From Bowmanella sp. JS7-9 (lineage in GTDB: Bacteria > Pseudomonadota > Gammaproteobacteria > Enterobacterales > Alteromonadaceae), in assembly GCF_004329715.1 (NCBI RefSeq), contig NZ_JXSY01000029.1, positions 1-64,000 on the forward strand: a stretch of 64,000 nt of DNA. Direction: 5' to 3'. The notes beneath the pieces are model-generated. The model saw only the letters and a program-made list of their open reading frames with translations, ran no database searches and was not told the DNA's origin. The position numbers and the translations under genes were made by a program. Below, piece by piece: positions 27,462 to 37,646 of this stretch (positions are counted from its first letter, which is position 1; every line of letters starts with the position of its first letter).

Positions 27462-28664
27462 CTAGGGATGGTTAGGCCAGTGAATCTCAAAACAGGCCCC
27501 GCCCAGACGTTCGCTGTTGTGAATACGTAATTCGCCATGATGACGTTTGGCAATTTGATGGGTGATATACAGCCCGAGGCCAAAGCCCATATCCTCACTG
27601 TCTTTGGCATCGCGTTTGAATGCCTGCTTGAGGGCCTCACCTTTTCCTGCCAGTCCATCACCATCATCTTCCACCCTGATCAGGCAGGATTGCTCACTGG
27701 ACTGCCAACTGATGTGCACTTCTTTATGGGCATAGCGCAGCGCGTTGGTAATAAGATTTTGCATGCCAACCGGCATAGTACGCGGATCGAAAAAGCACGG
27801 ATTGTCATCGGTTTCAAACACCAGCGCGGCCTTGCCGGGATGATGCGCAAACTTGTCGCGTAATTCGGCTAACAAGGCCTGTGGTGACTGTTTTTGCAGG
27901 GTTAATTCCGGCTGCGCGCGTTGAGAACGGGCAAAGGTCAGATAGTCGGACACCAGTTGGCTTATCTCATCCATGTCCTTTTCCAGTCGCTGCACAACGT
28001 GCGGATCGATGGCATCCCCCATACGTTGCAGTAAAAAAGTCATGCGGGTCAGCGGTGTACGTATTTCATGGGCGACGGTATTGGCCAGATCCTGTTGCTG
28101 CTGAATCAGGTCAGTGATGCGCGCAGACATGCTATTCATGGACTGGGCCAGGGGTTGCATCACGGATTTTTGCGCAAGCTGAATATCCAGCGTTTGTGGT
28201 TGTGCGGCGAACGTCTGGGCTGCACGGCGCAATTTAAGCAGATCTTTGGCCAGAGGATAGAGTAATGCCAGGATCGCCAGCGCCAGTACCAGATAAAACG
28301 CCACGGCAAAATATACGCTGCGCTGGGCAAACTGGTGGTGACTGCTGGCCAGTGGCCCAATGGCTAACCATTTACCGTCACGAATGGCGTAATAGGTCAG
28401 GCGTTGCTGGCCGTCTTCAATGGCCACCACCTTGCCCTCGTCTAATTGCCTGGCCACCTCATGGGGGAACTGCACCGAACCGGGGCGAATTTCGCGCAAA
28501 TTAAAGGCCTGCCCTTGCTCATCGTCAAAGCCCTGAGTGACATCAACCCAATATTGCTCCGCGTCATTGCTAATTGCATCGTATAAGGTGCTGGCTCCAA
28601 AAAGCAGCACCAGCACTGTCATAAAAAGCAGCGCGTACAATCGCAAAAATTGCTTATGCATCAT
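27462..28664 (-). CDS. Two-component sensor histidine kinase (RstB/envelope type)
   Basis: 400-residue inner-membrane kinase: TM1 at about 8-26, a periplasmic sensor of about 85 residues, TM2 at about 115-137, a HAMP-like linker, then VAHEIRTPLTRMTFLLQRM with phospho-accepting His199. The catalytic domain has an N-box NLITNALRYAHKE, a G1 box VEDDGDGLAG and a G2 box GFGLGLYITHQIA. It overlaps the response regulator gene by 11 bp; the two are the last genes of the MipA-DUF3019 operon. The sensor domain is short and of a size seen in RstB-like kinases. The stimulus is unknown; operon content suggests envelope or cationic-peptide stress. Confidence 0.93.
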   Translation of the reverse strand: MMHKQFLRLYALLFMTVLVLLFGASTLYDAISNDAEQYWVDVTQGFDDEQGQAFNLREIRPGSVQFPHEVARQLDEGKVVAIEDGQQRLTYYAIRDGKWLAIGPLASSHHQFAQRSVYFAVAFYLVLALAILALLYPLAKDLLKLRRAAQTFAAQPQTLDIQLAQKSVMQPLAQSMNSMSARITDLIQQQQDLANTVAHEIRTPLTRMTFLLQRMGDAIDPHVVQRLEKDMDEISQLVSDYLTFARSQRAQPELTLQKQSPQALLAELRDKFAHHPGKAALVFETDDNPCFFDPRTMPVGMQNLITNALRYAHKEVHISWQSSEQSCLIRVEDDGDGLAGKGEALKQAFKRDAKDSEDMGFGLGLYITHQIAKRHHGELRIHNSERLGGACFEIHWPNHP

Positions 28665-29355
28665 GTTGCAGTACCAGCAAATAGCCCTTCCCGCGCAGCG
28701 TACGAATCACGATATCGTCGCACCCGCATGCGTCGAGCTTTTTACGCAAACGGCTAATCTTTAAATCCGCCGCCCGGTCACTGCCATCGTACGGCCGGCC
28801 AACCAGCTGCTGAAACATAAAATCACGACTCACCGGGCCGTTGCTGTAACGCACCAGGGTACGCAACACATCGTATTCCTGATTGGTCAGGCCGATTACC
28901 TGCTCATGGCGGGTTAGCACCTTTGCGCGATCATCAAAACGGTACGGGCCAAAGGTCAATTGTGCAGAAGGGCTGGCAATCGGCTGTTTAGCCAGATTGG
29001 TATTGATTCGTGCGAGTAAAATCGCTGGTTTAACCGGTTTAGTAATAAAATCCACCGCGCCCAGTTCCAGCCCACGAATATGCGTGTCGTCATCGCCAAG
29101 CGCAGTCAAAAATATCAGCGGGCAATGCTGACTCACCAGCAAACGTTCGGCCAGCTGAAAACCGTGCATGTCCGGCAACATCAAATCACAAATGAGTAAA
29201 TCAAACTGATGTTGCAACGCCAGGCTTTGCGCCTGTTTGGCATTGGCGGCGATGCTGACACTGAACCCCTGATCATGCAGAAAATCACCAATTAGCCCGG
29301 CTAATTCGCGATCATCCTCAATCAGCATAAGGTGTTTGCTGTGCTGCTCAATCAT
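28654..29355 (-). CDS. OmpR-family response regulator
   Basis: 233 residues. Receiver domain with LIEDDRELAG (acidic pocket), phospho-acceptor Asp57 in LLICDLMLPDMHG, conserved Thr in IFLTALGDD and Lys in FITKPVKP. The C-terminal winged helix (about 135-230) includes TNQEYDVLRTLVRYSNGPVSR and RGKGYLLVL. It is coupled to the kinase gene downstream and to DUF3019 upstream by 4-bp overlap. A set of TGTA-type repeats at 10-bp steps upstream of the operon (30661-30696) is a likely binding site, implying autoregulation. Confidence 0.95.
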   Translation of the reverse strand: MIEQHSKHLMLIEDDRELAGLIGDFLHDQGFSVSIAANAKQAQSLALQHQFDLLICDLMLPDMHGFQLAERLLVSQHCPLIFLTALGDDDTHIRGLELGAVDFITKPVKPAILLARINTNLAKQPIASPSAQLTFGPYRFDDRAKVLTRHEQVIGLTNQEYDVLRTLVRYSNGPVSRDFMFQQLVGRPYDGSDRAADLKISRLRKKLDACGCDDIVIRTLRGKGYLLVLQHDA

Positions 29356-29729
29356 TGAAAGCTCCAGGAAAACCGCCGCCGCTTACGTGAGCTAGCCGGT
29401 ACGTAGGCCGCCACCATTAATTCGGAGCGCGCCAGCAACGCACGATCATCGCTGTTAATCACGCTGATGGTCAGGTTTTCTGAGGTGCGCAGCGCAATGG
29501 ATAACTGGTGCAGGGTCATCGCCTGTAAACACCAGGGTGAGGGTTGAGCGGTAATCACGATACACACCGCTAACGGATCGTCACTTTCAAAGCGTACCGC
29601 CAATTCCAGTTCACAGACGCCTTGCTCATCAAGCACACAGGTTTGCGGGGTAATACTCAGCTCCTGCGCCGCGTCAACGACAGGCGCAAAGAGTAAAACC
29701 AGTAACAACCAGCCTATGTGCTTTTTCAT
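29352..29729 (-). CDS. DUF3019 exported protein
   Basis: 125-residue secreted protein with signal peptide MKKHIGWLLLVLLFAPVVDA. The mature part has the DUF3019 pattern: LSITPQTCVLDEQGVCELELAVRF near the N-terminus, CIVITAQPSPWCLQA in the middle (four cysteines in total), then a basic end ASSRKRRRFSWSF. In Shewanella and Alteromonas this family lies in the same MipA-DUF3019-regulator-kinase operon. Biochemical role unknown; the immunoglobulin-like size and Cys pattern fit a periplasmic binding or chaperone-like role, which is inference. Confidence 0.88.
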   Translation of the reverse strand: MKKHIGWLLLVLLFAPVVDAAQELSITPQTCVLDEQGVCELELAVRFESDDPLAVCIVITAQPSPWCLQAMTLHQLSIALRTSENLTISVINSDDRALLARSELMVAAYVPASSRKRRRFSWSFQ

Positions 29730-30577
29730 CAGAAGTGGTAATTCATGCCAATAAACCCTGCGACGTAACTACGCTTTTCCAACAGTGGACTAATCGTCAA
29801 TGCACCGGCCTTACGGGTATATTGCAATGAGACGACTGCTGACCAGTTGTCACTCACCCGATAAGCCACCGCTACTTTGGCGTAATAATCTTTCAACAGC
29901 TTATCCGTTACGTCGACGTCTGCGCGTCGTGCGGCTTCTTCCGCGCGCAGGCCATAGTAGTAATTATTCAGCGCCTGGGTTTTGCCAATCACGCCCAGTT
30001 CCCAATTAACCTGCCAGTCTTGCCAGCCATAACGTTTTTCCAGTGCCAGAGTAATTTCTTCGCCGTTATGCCCGGCACTGATGTCTTTACCCCAGACAAA
30101 ACGTCCGTCCAGCCAGTCGGTCATCAACATAATCTGGCCACCCAGCATGTAAGAAAAGCGCCGCTCGATATCAGGAAAATCAATAGCACCACTACTCATG
30201 GGCAAGCCGGCATTGGGCACTAACTTACTGATTTCCAGATAGGAGACCGGATTGTTATCTGTGTTAAACAACACGCCATCCTGATTGACGTAGCCCACCA
30301 GATCGAAGATCAGGCGTTCGTCTTCAAACAAGGTATAGCCGAGGTCTGTGGTTTCCATGTAGAAACGCTCACCGTAGTAGTACCACTGCGGTAACAACAC
30401 AGAATGCAGATCATCACGCTGATTGAGCGGATTCGAAATGGTGGCGTAGCCAATACCCATGTCCACGCCCCACTCTGAGGGCTGCACATGCTGATGTTTG
30501 TCGTTGGCCTGATTGCCAAAGGCTGTGCCGCTGAGCAAAACAATACTCAGTAACAGCAACCGAAATTGTTGCTTCAT
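29729..30577 (-). CDS. MipA/OmpV-family outer-membrane protein
   Basis: 282 residues: signal peptide (FRLLLLSIVLLSGTAFG) and an outer-membrane barrel of the MipA/OmpV family, recognised by SEWGVDMGIGYATISNPLNQRDD near the start, LPQWYYYGERFYMETTDLGYTLF, and a terminal aromatic strand GFIGMNYHF. It is the first gene of the four-gene operon. Family members are scaffold or porin-like proteins induced by envelope stress. The 10-bp-phased repeats at 30661-30696 lie 84-119 bp upstream of its start. Confidence 0.92.
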   Translation of the reverse strand: MKQQFRLLLLSIVLLSGTAFGNQANDKHQHVQPSEWGVDMGIGYATISNPLNQRDDLHSVLLPQWYYYGERFYMETTDLGYTLFEDERLIFDLVGYVNQDGVLFNTDNNPVSYLEISKLVPNAGLPMSSGAIDFPDIERRFSYMLGGQIMLMTDWLDGRFVWGKDISAGHNGEEITLALEKRYGWQDWQVNWELGVIGKTQALNNYYYGLRAEEAARRADVDVTDKLLKDYYAKVAVAYRVSDNWSAVVSLQYTRKAGALTISPLLEKRSYVAGFIGMNYHF

Positions 30578-30660
30578 GGTTAAAAAACTACCTACTTAAC
30601 TGCAATGGATCTTACACCCTAGCGGCGAAATTGCATCATCGCCACATTGTGCAAAGTATT

Positions 30661-30696
30661 GCTACAAAAGGCTACAGGGGCGTACAAAACGCTACA
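30661..30696 (-). promoter_or_regulatory. Four phased 10-bp repeats, probable response-regulator binding site
   Basis: GCTACA, GCTACA, CGTACA and GCTACA begin at 30661, 30671, 30681 and 30691, each exactly 10 bp apart (TGTAGC-type on the minus strand). OmpR-family regulators bind head-to-tail repeats of about this spacing, and RstA boxes are built from TACA units. The site is 84 bp upstream of the mipA-like gene and 112 bp upstream of the divergent gene at 30808. Confidence 0.7.
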
Positions 30697-30807
30697 CAGA
30701 TCTCCGTGCCAGCTCTTTACCTGATGTGCTTAATTGTTCATTCGTTGACCTCGCAAGACGGTCCGAATCCATAACAAAAACACATATCAACAAGTAGGAG
30801 TCTGAAC

Positions 30808-31413
30808 ATGAGTGTACGTTCTATGTTCGCAAAGGCCACATTAGTGGTCGCCCTCTCGGCGGGTTTAACCCTCGCCCCCGAGGCGAGTGCCCAAAAGCAC
30901 ATCAAACAAAACCTGGCGCAACTGGTGAATCAGGCGCACAGCATCATCAGTGGCGAGGTCATCTCGGTTACTGATGGCTTCGATGAGCGTAAACGCCCAT
31001 ATACCGAAGTGACCATCCGAGTTGGCAGCGACGCCAAAGGCAAACTGGCCGAAGACTCACTGTACACCTTCCGTCAATTTGGTTTGCTAAAGCCACGTTC
31101 AATGGGAAATGGCAAAGTGTATCTGGGCGTATCCCCGGAAGGCTTCGCTAACTGGCATGTGGGCGAACAGGTGGTGGCCTTTATGAATCCAACATTGGGT
31201 GGATTAACCACTACGGTAGGGCTGGAACAGGGCAAATTTAATCTGCTAAACGGCAAGGTCAGCAATGAGGTCGGCAATTACGGTCTGTTTGATGGTATCG
31301 ACAGCACGCAAATCGGCGCAGAGGATCAAAACCTGCTCACCACCCCGGGCGCAGTAGACGCACAACAATTCATGCACTTAATCGGCAAACTGGCACAAGG
31401 AGCAGCGCAATGA
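30808..31413 (+). CDS. Secreted hypothetical protein coupled to a metzincin
   Basis: 201 residues with signal peptide (ATLVVALSAGLTLAPEASA). The body reads NQAHSIISGEVISVTDGFDE and PYTEVTIRVGSDAKGKL, an OB- or beta-barrel-like pattern, then YTFRQFGLLKPRSMGNGKVYLG; no known catalytic motif seen. A ribosome site (AGTAGGAG) precedes the ATG. Its stop overlaps the start of the 878-residue protease by 4 bp (ATGA), so the two are translationally coupled. It may be a chaperone, inhibitor or substrate-binding partner of the protease; that is inference from coupling. Confidence 0.85.
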   Translation: MSVRSMFAKATLVVALSAGLTLAPEASAQKHIKQNLAQLVNQAHSIISGEVISVTDGFDERKRPYTEVTIRVGSDAKGKLAEDSLYTFRQFGLLKPRSMGNGKVYLGVSPEGFANWHVGEQVVAFMNPTLGGLTTTVGLEQGKFNLLNGKVSNEVGNYGLFDGIDSTQIGAEDQNLLTTPGAVDAQQFMHLIGKLAQGAAQ

Positions 31414-34046
31414 AACTGAACAAATTAACCGCTGCAATGATTTTAGCCAGCACCGCAGGCTCGGCGATCGCCGGGGGCCCACTGTATATCCACGAGCCAA
31501 CAATGCAGCCCTACAAATGGGACACCAGCAAAGGTTCGATTCCGGTCTACACCGATGGCGGTGAACTGGTCGCAGATAAAGACGGTAATCTGGTACCAAG
31601 CTTTACCGTACTGGAAGCCGGCACCAAGTTTAATCACGACCTGACACTCCCGGATGGCACCTTTATACCTGCCTATACCGTGCTGGATCGTGACTACACT
31701 TTCCTGACCATTGAACAGGCAAACGCCATTACGGCCCGCGCCGTTGGCGAGTGGACTGCGGTAGAGACCTCCACTTTTGATATGTCAGTACAAGGCACCA
31801 TCGAACAGCAAACCGGTATCGCGGATGTCACCCCAGACAACGTTGACCAAATTTATGGTGCCGAAAATGGCTATGGTTTCTGGGTTAACTACGACACCGA
31901 CGGCAGCATACTGGAGCAATATTTCGGCGTTCCACGAACTCAGGTACTGGGTATCGCGTTCCCTGAATGGGCCAACGAGGAAACCGGTGAAATCATTGAA
32001 GCCACCGCGCTGATGAATGGTTGGTTTGTGGATAGTAAAGACACCCAGGGCGACAATGTGGCCGGGGTATTCACCCATGAATTTGGCCACGCGATTAATA
32101 TGTCTCACTCGCAGGCGAATGGTAATTTGGCCTATATGTCCAAGTCTTACTCACCACAGTATGACGGCGTCCCGGGCTGTGCCGGCACTAACACCTACAC
32201 CGCGGCAACGCTGGATGTAGTCAACAATATCGAGACCATGTTCCCGTTTATTGATGTGCGCTCCATTGCCGGCAAGTCGCAATCCACCGTGAATGTACGT
32301 GACGATATCGTCAATATCTCGGATCTGTATCCAACTGCAGCTTACAAAGCCCAGTTTGGCTCTATCTCCGGTACCCTGTATACCAAAGAGGGTGTGGAAT
32401 ACAGCGGCATCAATATGGTGGCGCGAAATCTGGATAACCCGCTGGAAGACGTTATCACCCAGCAATCGGGCAATATGACTCAGGGTAAAGTTGGCCCGGA
32501 TGGTAAGTTCACTATCAATGGCCTGACACCCGGTGGTCGTTATGTGCTGTATATCGACACCATCAAGGCTGGTGGCTACCCGACTGCGCAAACCCAAATC
32601 GTGTCTGAGCCAGAGTACTGGGATGCCAATGAAAGCGCCAATCCGGCGGTGGACAACAGCTGTAACGTAACCCCCATCGTGGTTGCAGGTGGTGAAACCA
32701 AACAGGCGGACATGTACTTCAACGGTTATACCGATGGTATTCAGTACACCCCGCTGGTGCAGGCATTTGTGATGGATCACGCCAAAAATGGTCAGCGCGC
32801 ACTGGGTACCACAGGTGGTGGCATCATCTTTATGTATGACTCAACCGGTAAACAGACCTTCACTGTGCCAACTGATGCCAACGGTGTGCCTATGCTGCAT
32901 TCCGCGGGTGTGGCGATGAACAAGAACGCCACCAAAGCCGCCGGTGTCACTGACTTTGACGGTGATGGTGTGCAGTCTCCCGCGCTGTGGGATATTCGCG
33001 CCAATAAGATTACCGAACTGGAAGACCCCAGCAACGGCACCTGTACATTAGGCAGCACCGCTGGCGTGTCCTCTGCCTCTATCTGGGATATCAGTGACAA
33101 AGGCGATGTGATTGCCGGAACATTCCGTGAGCCTTACTCCGGCGAGGCAGAATGTGCCGCCGGTGCAGGTGGTGCGTCAGTTGCCGTACCGGCCGTGTGG
33201 AAAAACGGTAAAGTGCAGGCGTTGCGCGACAACATCGAATTTGTGCCACGCAGCTACGGCAATGCGCTAGAAGTAGCGATCAATGATGATGATGGCAATT
33301 TAGTGCGTAAAACCGCCTGGATCCGTGCGGATCGCATCTCGGGCAACGGCGAAACCGTCACCGGTATGACCAATGGCTTCGGTCAGGTCGCCTGGTTAAA
33401 CGGTAAGCTACGCGACATTTACAGCGAATTCGGTGCTACTGATCAGTCTGTTATCTCTGCGGATGGTTCTATGGTCGCGTTTGGCGCACTGGATCTGACC
33501 GATCGTTTCCGCCCGTCCAAAGGTGTACAGATTTGGCATACCAAAACAGATGAACTGACTGACTTGGGCAGCATGCGCTGGTGTGAGGATATTCCGTATA
33601 TCTCACGCTGGACCAACTACTGTGACTATGGCTATGACCATGACTCACTGGTTGCTGCTGGCGCCGGTCTGCCACGCATGACCCTGCTGGACGCGACAGA
33701 TGACTTGTCCATTATCACTGCCCGTGCAGGTAGCTTACTGTCAGGTGGCTTTAAAGGCGCCATTTACATCGATGGTCTGGGCTGGATGACACTGGAAGAA
33801 TTCTTCGACAAGCAAGGCGTGGTAGAAGCCTCCATGTTCCCCATGGATAACCCTTTCGGTATCAGTGCAGACGGTTCAAAACTGTTCGGTGGCTATGCCG
33901 GTGCCGAAGTGACCTTCGACGTAGATATGACCAAAGCCTACGTATGTAAGGATGGACAAGACATGCAGCTTAGCTTCCCTAAACAGGTAGTCGCTGCGGT
34001 ACAAAAAGGTGCAGAGTTTGGTCGCTGTGCCCATTTGGGTGACTAA
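31410..34046 (+). CDS. Secreted metzincin-like metalloprotease with C-terminal beta-rich region
   Basis: 878 residues with signal peptide (KLTAAMILASTAGSAIAG). The zinc site HEFGHAINMSH (His223, Glu224, His227, His233) is the extended HExxHxxxxxH motif, and NNIETMFPF about 45 residues later is a candidate Met-turn, so I assign it to the metzincin-like group. A carboxypeptidase-regulatory-like Ig segment follows (ISGTLYTKEGVEYSG ... GGRYVLYIDTIKAGG, about 308-390). The last half holds repeats of HAF/beta-propeller type (SISADGSKLFGG, VSADGSMVAFG-like). Cysteines are few. It is coupled to the preceding small secreted protein and ends at a strong terminator. Substrate unknown. Confidence 0.82.
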   Translation: MKLNKLTAAMILASTAGSAIAGGPLYIHEPTMQPYKWDTSKGSIPVYTDGGELVADKDGNLVPSFTVLEAGTKFNHDLTLPDGTFIPAYTVLDRDYTFLTIEQANAITARAVGEWTAVETSTFDMSVQGTIEQQTGIADVTPDNVDQIYGAENGYGFWVNYDTDGSILEQYFGVPRTQVLGIAFPEWANEETGEIIEATALMNGWFVDSKDTQGDNVAGVFTHEFGHAINMSHSQANGNLAYMSKSYSPQYDGVPGCAGTNTYTAATLDVVNNIETMFPFIDVRSIAGKSQSTVNVRDDIVNISDLYPTAAYKAQFGSISGTLYTKEGVEYSGINMVARNLDNPLEDVITQQSGNMTQGKVGPDGKFTINGLTPGGRYVLYIDTIKAGGYPTAQTQIVSEPEYWDANESANPAVDNSCNVTPIVVAGGETKQADMYFNGYTDGIQYTPLVQAFVMDHAKNGQRALGTTGGGIIFMYDSTGKQTFTVPTDANGVPMLHSAGVAMNKNATKAAGVTDFDGDGVQSPALWDIRANKITELEDPSNGTCTLGSTAGVSSASIWDISDKGDVIAGTFREPYSGEAECAAGAGGASVAVPAVWKNGKVQALRDNIEFVPRSYGNALEVAINDDDGNLVRKTAWIRADRISGNGETVTGMTNGFGQVAWLNGKLRDIYSEFGATDQSVISADGSMVAFGALDLTDRFRPSKGVQIWHTKTDELTDLGSMRWCEDIPYISRWTNYCDYGYDHDSLVAAGAGLPRMTLLDATDDLSIITARAGSLLSGGFKGAIYIDGLGWMTLEEFFDKQGVVEASMFPMDNPFGISADGSKLFGGYAGAEVTFDVDMTKAYVCKDGQDMQLSFPKQVVAAVQKGAEFGRCAHLGD

Positions 34047-34060
34047 CCCATAGCGACAAC

Positions 34061-34086
34061 AAGCCCGGCAATTGCCGGGCTTTTTT
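34061..34086. terminator. Intrinsic terminator after the metzincin gene
   Basis: AAGCCCGGCA-ATTGCCGGGCTT followed by T run; the stem lies 15 bp after the stop codon and 18 bp before the converging chemoreceptor gene ends. Confidence 0.9.
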
Positions 34087-34103
34087 ATATCTGCCACGCT
34101 TCG

Positions 34104-36077
34104 CTATTCTTTGTACATGCCAATAGTGTCGATCATCTCTGCCGTCTGTTTATCGATTTGGTCCGCAGAGTTCAACACTTTACCATTGCGCTCCACGTTG
34201 CCAGAGGCCCCACGGGAAATGGCCAGCAAATTATCACTGATACTTTCCACCGCTTGCTGTTGTGACTTAGAACTACTGGCAATGTGATGGGCCGAGTCAG
34301 TTAATTCCCCAAGCAGGGAATCAAATAGCGCCAACGAGGTATTAATTTCGCTGGCATGGGATGATGCCTTAGACGCCAGTTCATTACTGTGGTTAATCAT
34401 TTGCGCTGAATCTGATGCACTGTGTAACAGCTCATCGACTAAATTGGCGATATCCGAGGTAGCTTGTTGGGTGCGGCTGGCCAGATTACGCACTTCATCG
34501 GCAACAACAGCAAAACCACGGCCTTGTTCTCCGGCGCGGGCCGCCTCAATCGCTGCATTCAACGCAAGCAAATTGGTTTGCTCAGCGATGCCCCGGATCA
34601 GCGAGACCATTGATGAAATGCTTTCCACCTTTTCATTCAGGGTAGACAGCTTAGTCACCGCACCGTGCATTTCAGTGCTGGTTTTCCCAATCAGATCTAC
34701 CGCTTCGGCCACCCGTTGTCTGCTGCGCCGGGATTCTTCAGCGGCCTGCTGGGTACGGGCCACATTGTCATCCACCGAGCGGACGACATCAAAAAGATTT
34801 TCCCTGACCTGTTCAATGGCCGCCGCTATCTGCCCTAATTGATCATTCAACTCGCCCAGTGCCTGCTGGATACCGGCAATACCCTGCTTGGTTTGATTTG
34901 AGGATTCTTTGATCAATACCGCTAATTCTTTGAACTTCATCAGGTCAGAATAAAAACGACCGGTGAGGCGATTAATGTATTTAGCCGCCCGGCCCAGGCC
35001 ATCACTGCTGACCACGTCAATGGTATGTTTTAAGTCACGTTGGTTAACCGCTTCCTCAATACCGTGTTCAATAAACTGACTCTGGGACTTGGTCAGGCGA
35101 ATCACGATATACAGCAATACGGTGGTGACCAACGTGATGAGCAATATCAGTCCTTCTTTAAATAATTCCATGACATTACTGGTGTAATTTTGCTCTGCCA
35201 TACTCTTTACGTCGTCGAGCAGGGCATTCTCAATGTCTTTCATTTTGTTAATACGCCGGCTGGCAGCATCAAACCATGCAGTCGAGCTAACACCGAATGC
35301 ACTGTCACTGTTGTCAATCACCCTGCGCATGGCGATTACATCGGCCGACTCCAAATCATTGAGCTGCCCCTGATATTTGGCAAACAGTGTTTTAGGCATA
35401 ATCTCTCTTGCTTCGCGCAGAAAAACGTCCTGGCGGGTCTGTAGCGCGGTGAGTCTGTTACGCTGCGCAAGCGATATGCGATCCTCGGCGAAGACTGCGG
35501 CCAATACCGCCCGTTCAACCCCGGAGTATTCCTTTACATTGGATAAATTAAACAAGGCCGTCAGCGTCTTACTGGTCATAGAGGCTTGGGTATTGCGCGC
35601 CGACACTAAAATAGAATCCAGTGCCGTTTCATTGACATGGATGAAATAGCCGAGTGCATCACCCAGTGGAATTGTCAGCGCATCAATGCGGCTGCGGATG
35701 GCAGACAATTGGCGAAGTTCGGTAACGACCTCGTTTACCAAGGCACGCTGTTGCTCTCCTAACTGAAATGCCGGCAGCGATGACGTAAAACGTGCGACCT
35801 GTTTATCCACAAGAGCGCGCTGACTTTGCAGTTCATTTCGCTGCTGCTGACCTTTGGAGCCAATAAACCCTGCGGTGCGGCCACGCTCCTTTTGCAGCTC
35901 ATGGACCACATCAAACAGCACACTGGCCAGCTCAACGTTTTGCTGGTCCTGCACACTCTCGCCCATATCTCGGGTGGCCACCACGCCATTGGTAATCACC
36001 ACAATGCCAAGCAAAATGCAGGGGATAAAAATAATGCGCGCCAGGTAACGCGAACAGAGTTGAATTAACACAGACAT
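34104..36077 (-). CDS. Methyl-accepting chemotaxis protein with NIT sensor domain
   Basis: 657-residue inner-membrane chemoreceptor. TM1 at about 13-33; then a periplasmic NIT-type sensor, recognised by [20 protein letters not shown] and a long helical region; TM2 at about 300-322. A HAMP-like linker leads to the signalling domain with the hairpin tip [42 protein letters not shown] domains in the family bind nitrate or nitrite, but other ligands cannot be excluded. It lies 90 bp downstream of the CZB chemoreceptor, same strand. No CheR-binding pentapeptide is visible at the end ([10 protein letters not shown]). Confidence 0.93.
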   Translation of the reverse strand: MSVLIQLCSRYLARIIFIPCILLGIVVITNGVVATRDMGESVQDQQNVELASVLFDVVHELQKERGRTAGFIGSKGQQQRNELQSQRALVDKQVARFTSSLPAFQLGEQQRALVNEVVTELRQLSAIRSRIDALTIPLGDALGYFIHVNETALDSILVSARNTQASMTSKTLTALFNLSNVKEYSGVERAVLAAVFAEDRISLAQRNRLTALQTRQDVFLREAREIMPKTLFAKYQGQLNDLESADVIAMRRVIDNSDSAFGVSSTAWFDAASRRINKMKDIENALLDDVKSMAEQNYTSNVMELFKEGLILLITLVTTVLLYIVIRLTKSQSQFIEHGIEEAVNQRDLKHTIDVVSSDGLGRAAKYINRLTGRFYSDLMKFKELAVLIKESSNQTKQGIAGIQQALGELNDQLGQIAAAIEQVRENLFDVVRSVDDNVARTQQAAEESRRSRQRVAEAVDLIGKTSTEMHGAVTKLSTLNEKVESISSMVSLIRGIAEQTNLLALNAAIEAARAGEQGRGFAVVADEVRNLASRTQQATSDIANLVDELLHSASDSAQMINHSNELASKASSHASEINTSLALFDSLLGELTDSAHHIASSSKSQQQAVESISDNLLAISRGASGNVERNGKVLNSADQIDKQTAEMIDTIGMYKE

Positions 36078-36167
36078 GCCAACCTCCAGAACAGTGCCAT
36101 TTGCACCAGCAAACCCGTTACATTCCGTTGTTCAGCTTCCAAAGCCGCAGAAGTCTGTGTTCCTGAA

Positions 36168-37646
36168 TTAATTGTACTTTTGCTCTACCAGTTTGGTGAT
36201 ATTGTTAATCACACCTTTGCTGGCAAGCTCAGCGTTATTCACTTTATCGACCAATTCATCAAAAATCTGGTCATCTTGCAACCAGTCTTGCTGAACCAAA
36301 TTAATCGCCAGATGCACATTGGTATGCACATTGGCATGATGCCCCTCCAGTTCCCGATAGGCCTGATAATTGGCAAAGTTCTTTTTACCCTCGCCTTCGT
36401 AATACCATTTACCCAACCGGCAATTAAAGTGATCCACCTTCACTGCATCAGCCTCGGCGCCATCGCCATTTTTCTCCAGCGCGATGTAACCATTTTGCAT
36501 ATAAATCACATGGTCCAGCTTAACCAACGAGGCAAACGCTCTGTCTTTAGCCTGTAACATCAGATCGATGGTGCTTTGTGCCGCCCGCGCCACGCCGTCA
36601 AAGTTAGTATGGAAGCTGGTGATCTCGCCACCAATTTTTTTGGTTTGCTCACCCACTGCCAGTGTTTGCGTGACCATGGTATCGATGCGCTCGCGCAAGT
36701 GATTAATGATGGAACTGATTTCGGTGGTGGATCGGCGGGTACGATCGGCCAGCCCTCGCACCTCATCCGCCACCACCGCAAAGCCGCGCCCAACTTCACC
36801 GGCCCGTGCCGCTTCTATCGCCGCGTTCAGTGCCAGTAAGTTAGTTTGCTCAGCAATATCAGTAATTAATTTGACTGTTTCAGCAATACGCACACTCTCG
36901 TCACCCAGTTCACTGGCCACCCCTTCCATGGTCTCCATGCGCGTAATAATGTCATCCACCGAAACACGTAAGTCCGCCACCGTGCTGCGACTACTTTGCG
37001 CGCCATCCCGGCTGGTATTGGCAATGCTTAGTACATCATCCATGCGCACCGACAGGCTGCTCAGTTCCTGCTGACTGTTTTTCAGGTTAACCAATAAGTT
37101 GGCGGTGTTGATATGGTGTAATTCACCCATCAGACGATTTTGTCTGGCAAAGGTATCGGCTTTTTCCATGCCACTGATGGCGTGGTTAACTTTATCCATG
37201 ATGCTGGCAAATTCACCGGGTAAACCGACCGTCAGACCTTTACGATAAAACTGACGTCGGCCGGAGCTTTGAAAACTATTGGACAATTCCTTGAAGTTGG
37301 TTTCGACAATATCCAGAAAATCATTCAGTGCCCAGGCGACTTTTCCTACCTCGCCTAGGCCTCTGGTTTGGGTAATGCGCACATGGGTGCGACCTTTGGT
37401 GGCTTCTATCAGTGTATTCTGGATTTCCCGCAAGGTATTCAGGGGGCGCAAGTTGTCCAGATAGGCATAAAAGGCAAAAGCAATCGCCAACACAGTGGAG
37501 GTGACTTCCAACACACTGAACCCATTTTGATATAAGTGGGTAATGGTCAGAATCATAGTCAGGGCAACAAACACCAGACAGGTGATGGCAAATTTCTGAT
37601 TGAGAAACGGAATTTTACGGCTGATTTGGCTGGTGCGATGTTTCAT
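36168..37646 (-). CDS. Chemotaxis receptor with C-terminal zinc-binding CZB domain
   Basis: 492 residues with two adjacent TM segments (about 20-38 and 45-62) and almost no periplasmic part, so signals must come from the cytoplasm or membrane. The signalling tip is [43 protein letters not shown]. The last 110 residues are a CZB domain: [16 protein letters not shown] with the zinc-binding His and Cys and [15 protein letters not shown] with the second and third His. It overlaps the PAS-only protein by 4 bp, so together they form a split Aer-like receptor: PAS sensor as a separate chain and MCP-CZB transducer. CZB domains sense zinc or oxidants. Confidence 0.93.
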   Translation of the reverse strand: MKHRTSQISRKIPFLNQKFAITCLVFVALTMILTITHLYQNGFSVLEVTSTVLAIAFAFYAYLDNLRPLNTLREIQNTLIEATKGRTHVRITQTRGLGEVGKVAWALNDFLDIVETNFKELSNSFQSSGRRQFYRKGLTVGLPGEFASIMDKVNHAISGMEKADTFARQNRLMGELHHINTANLLVNLKNSQQELSSLSVRMDDVLSIANTSRDGAQSSRSTVADLRVSVDDIITRMETMEGVASELGDESVRIAETVKLITDIAEQTNLLALNAAIEAARAGEVGRGFAVVADEVRGLADRTRRSTTEISSIINHLRERIDTMVTQTLAVGEQTKKIGGEITSFHTNFDGVARAAQSTIDLMLQAKDRAFASLVKLDHVIYMQNGYIALEKNGDGAEADAVKVDHFNCRLGKWYYEGEGKKNFANYQAYRELEGHHANVHTNVHLAINLVQQDWLQDDQIFDELVDKVNNAELASKGVINNITKLVEQKYN

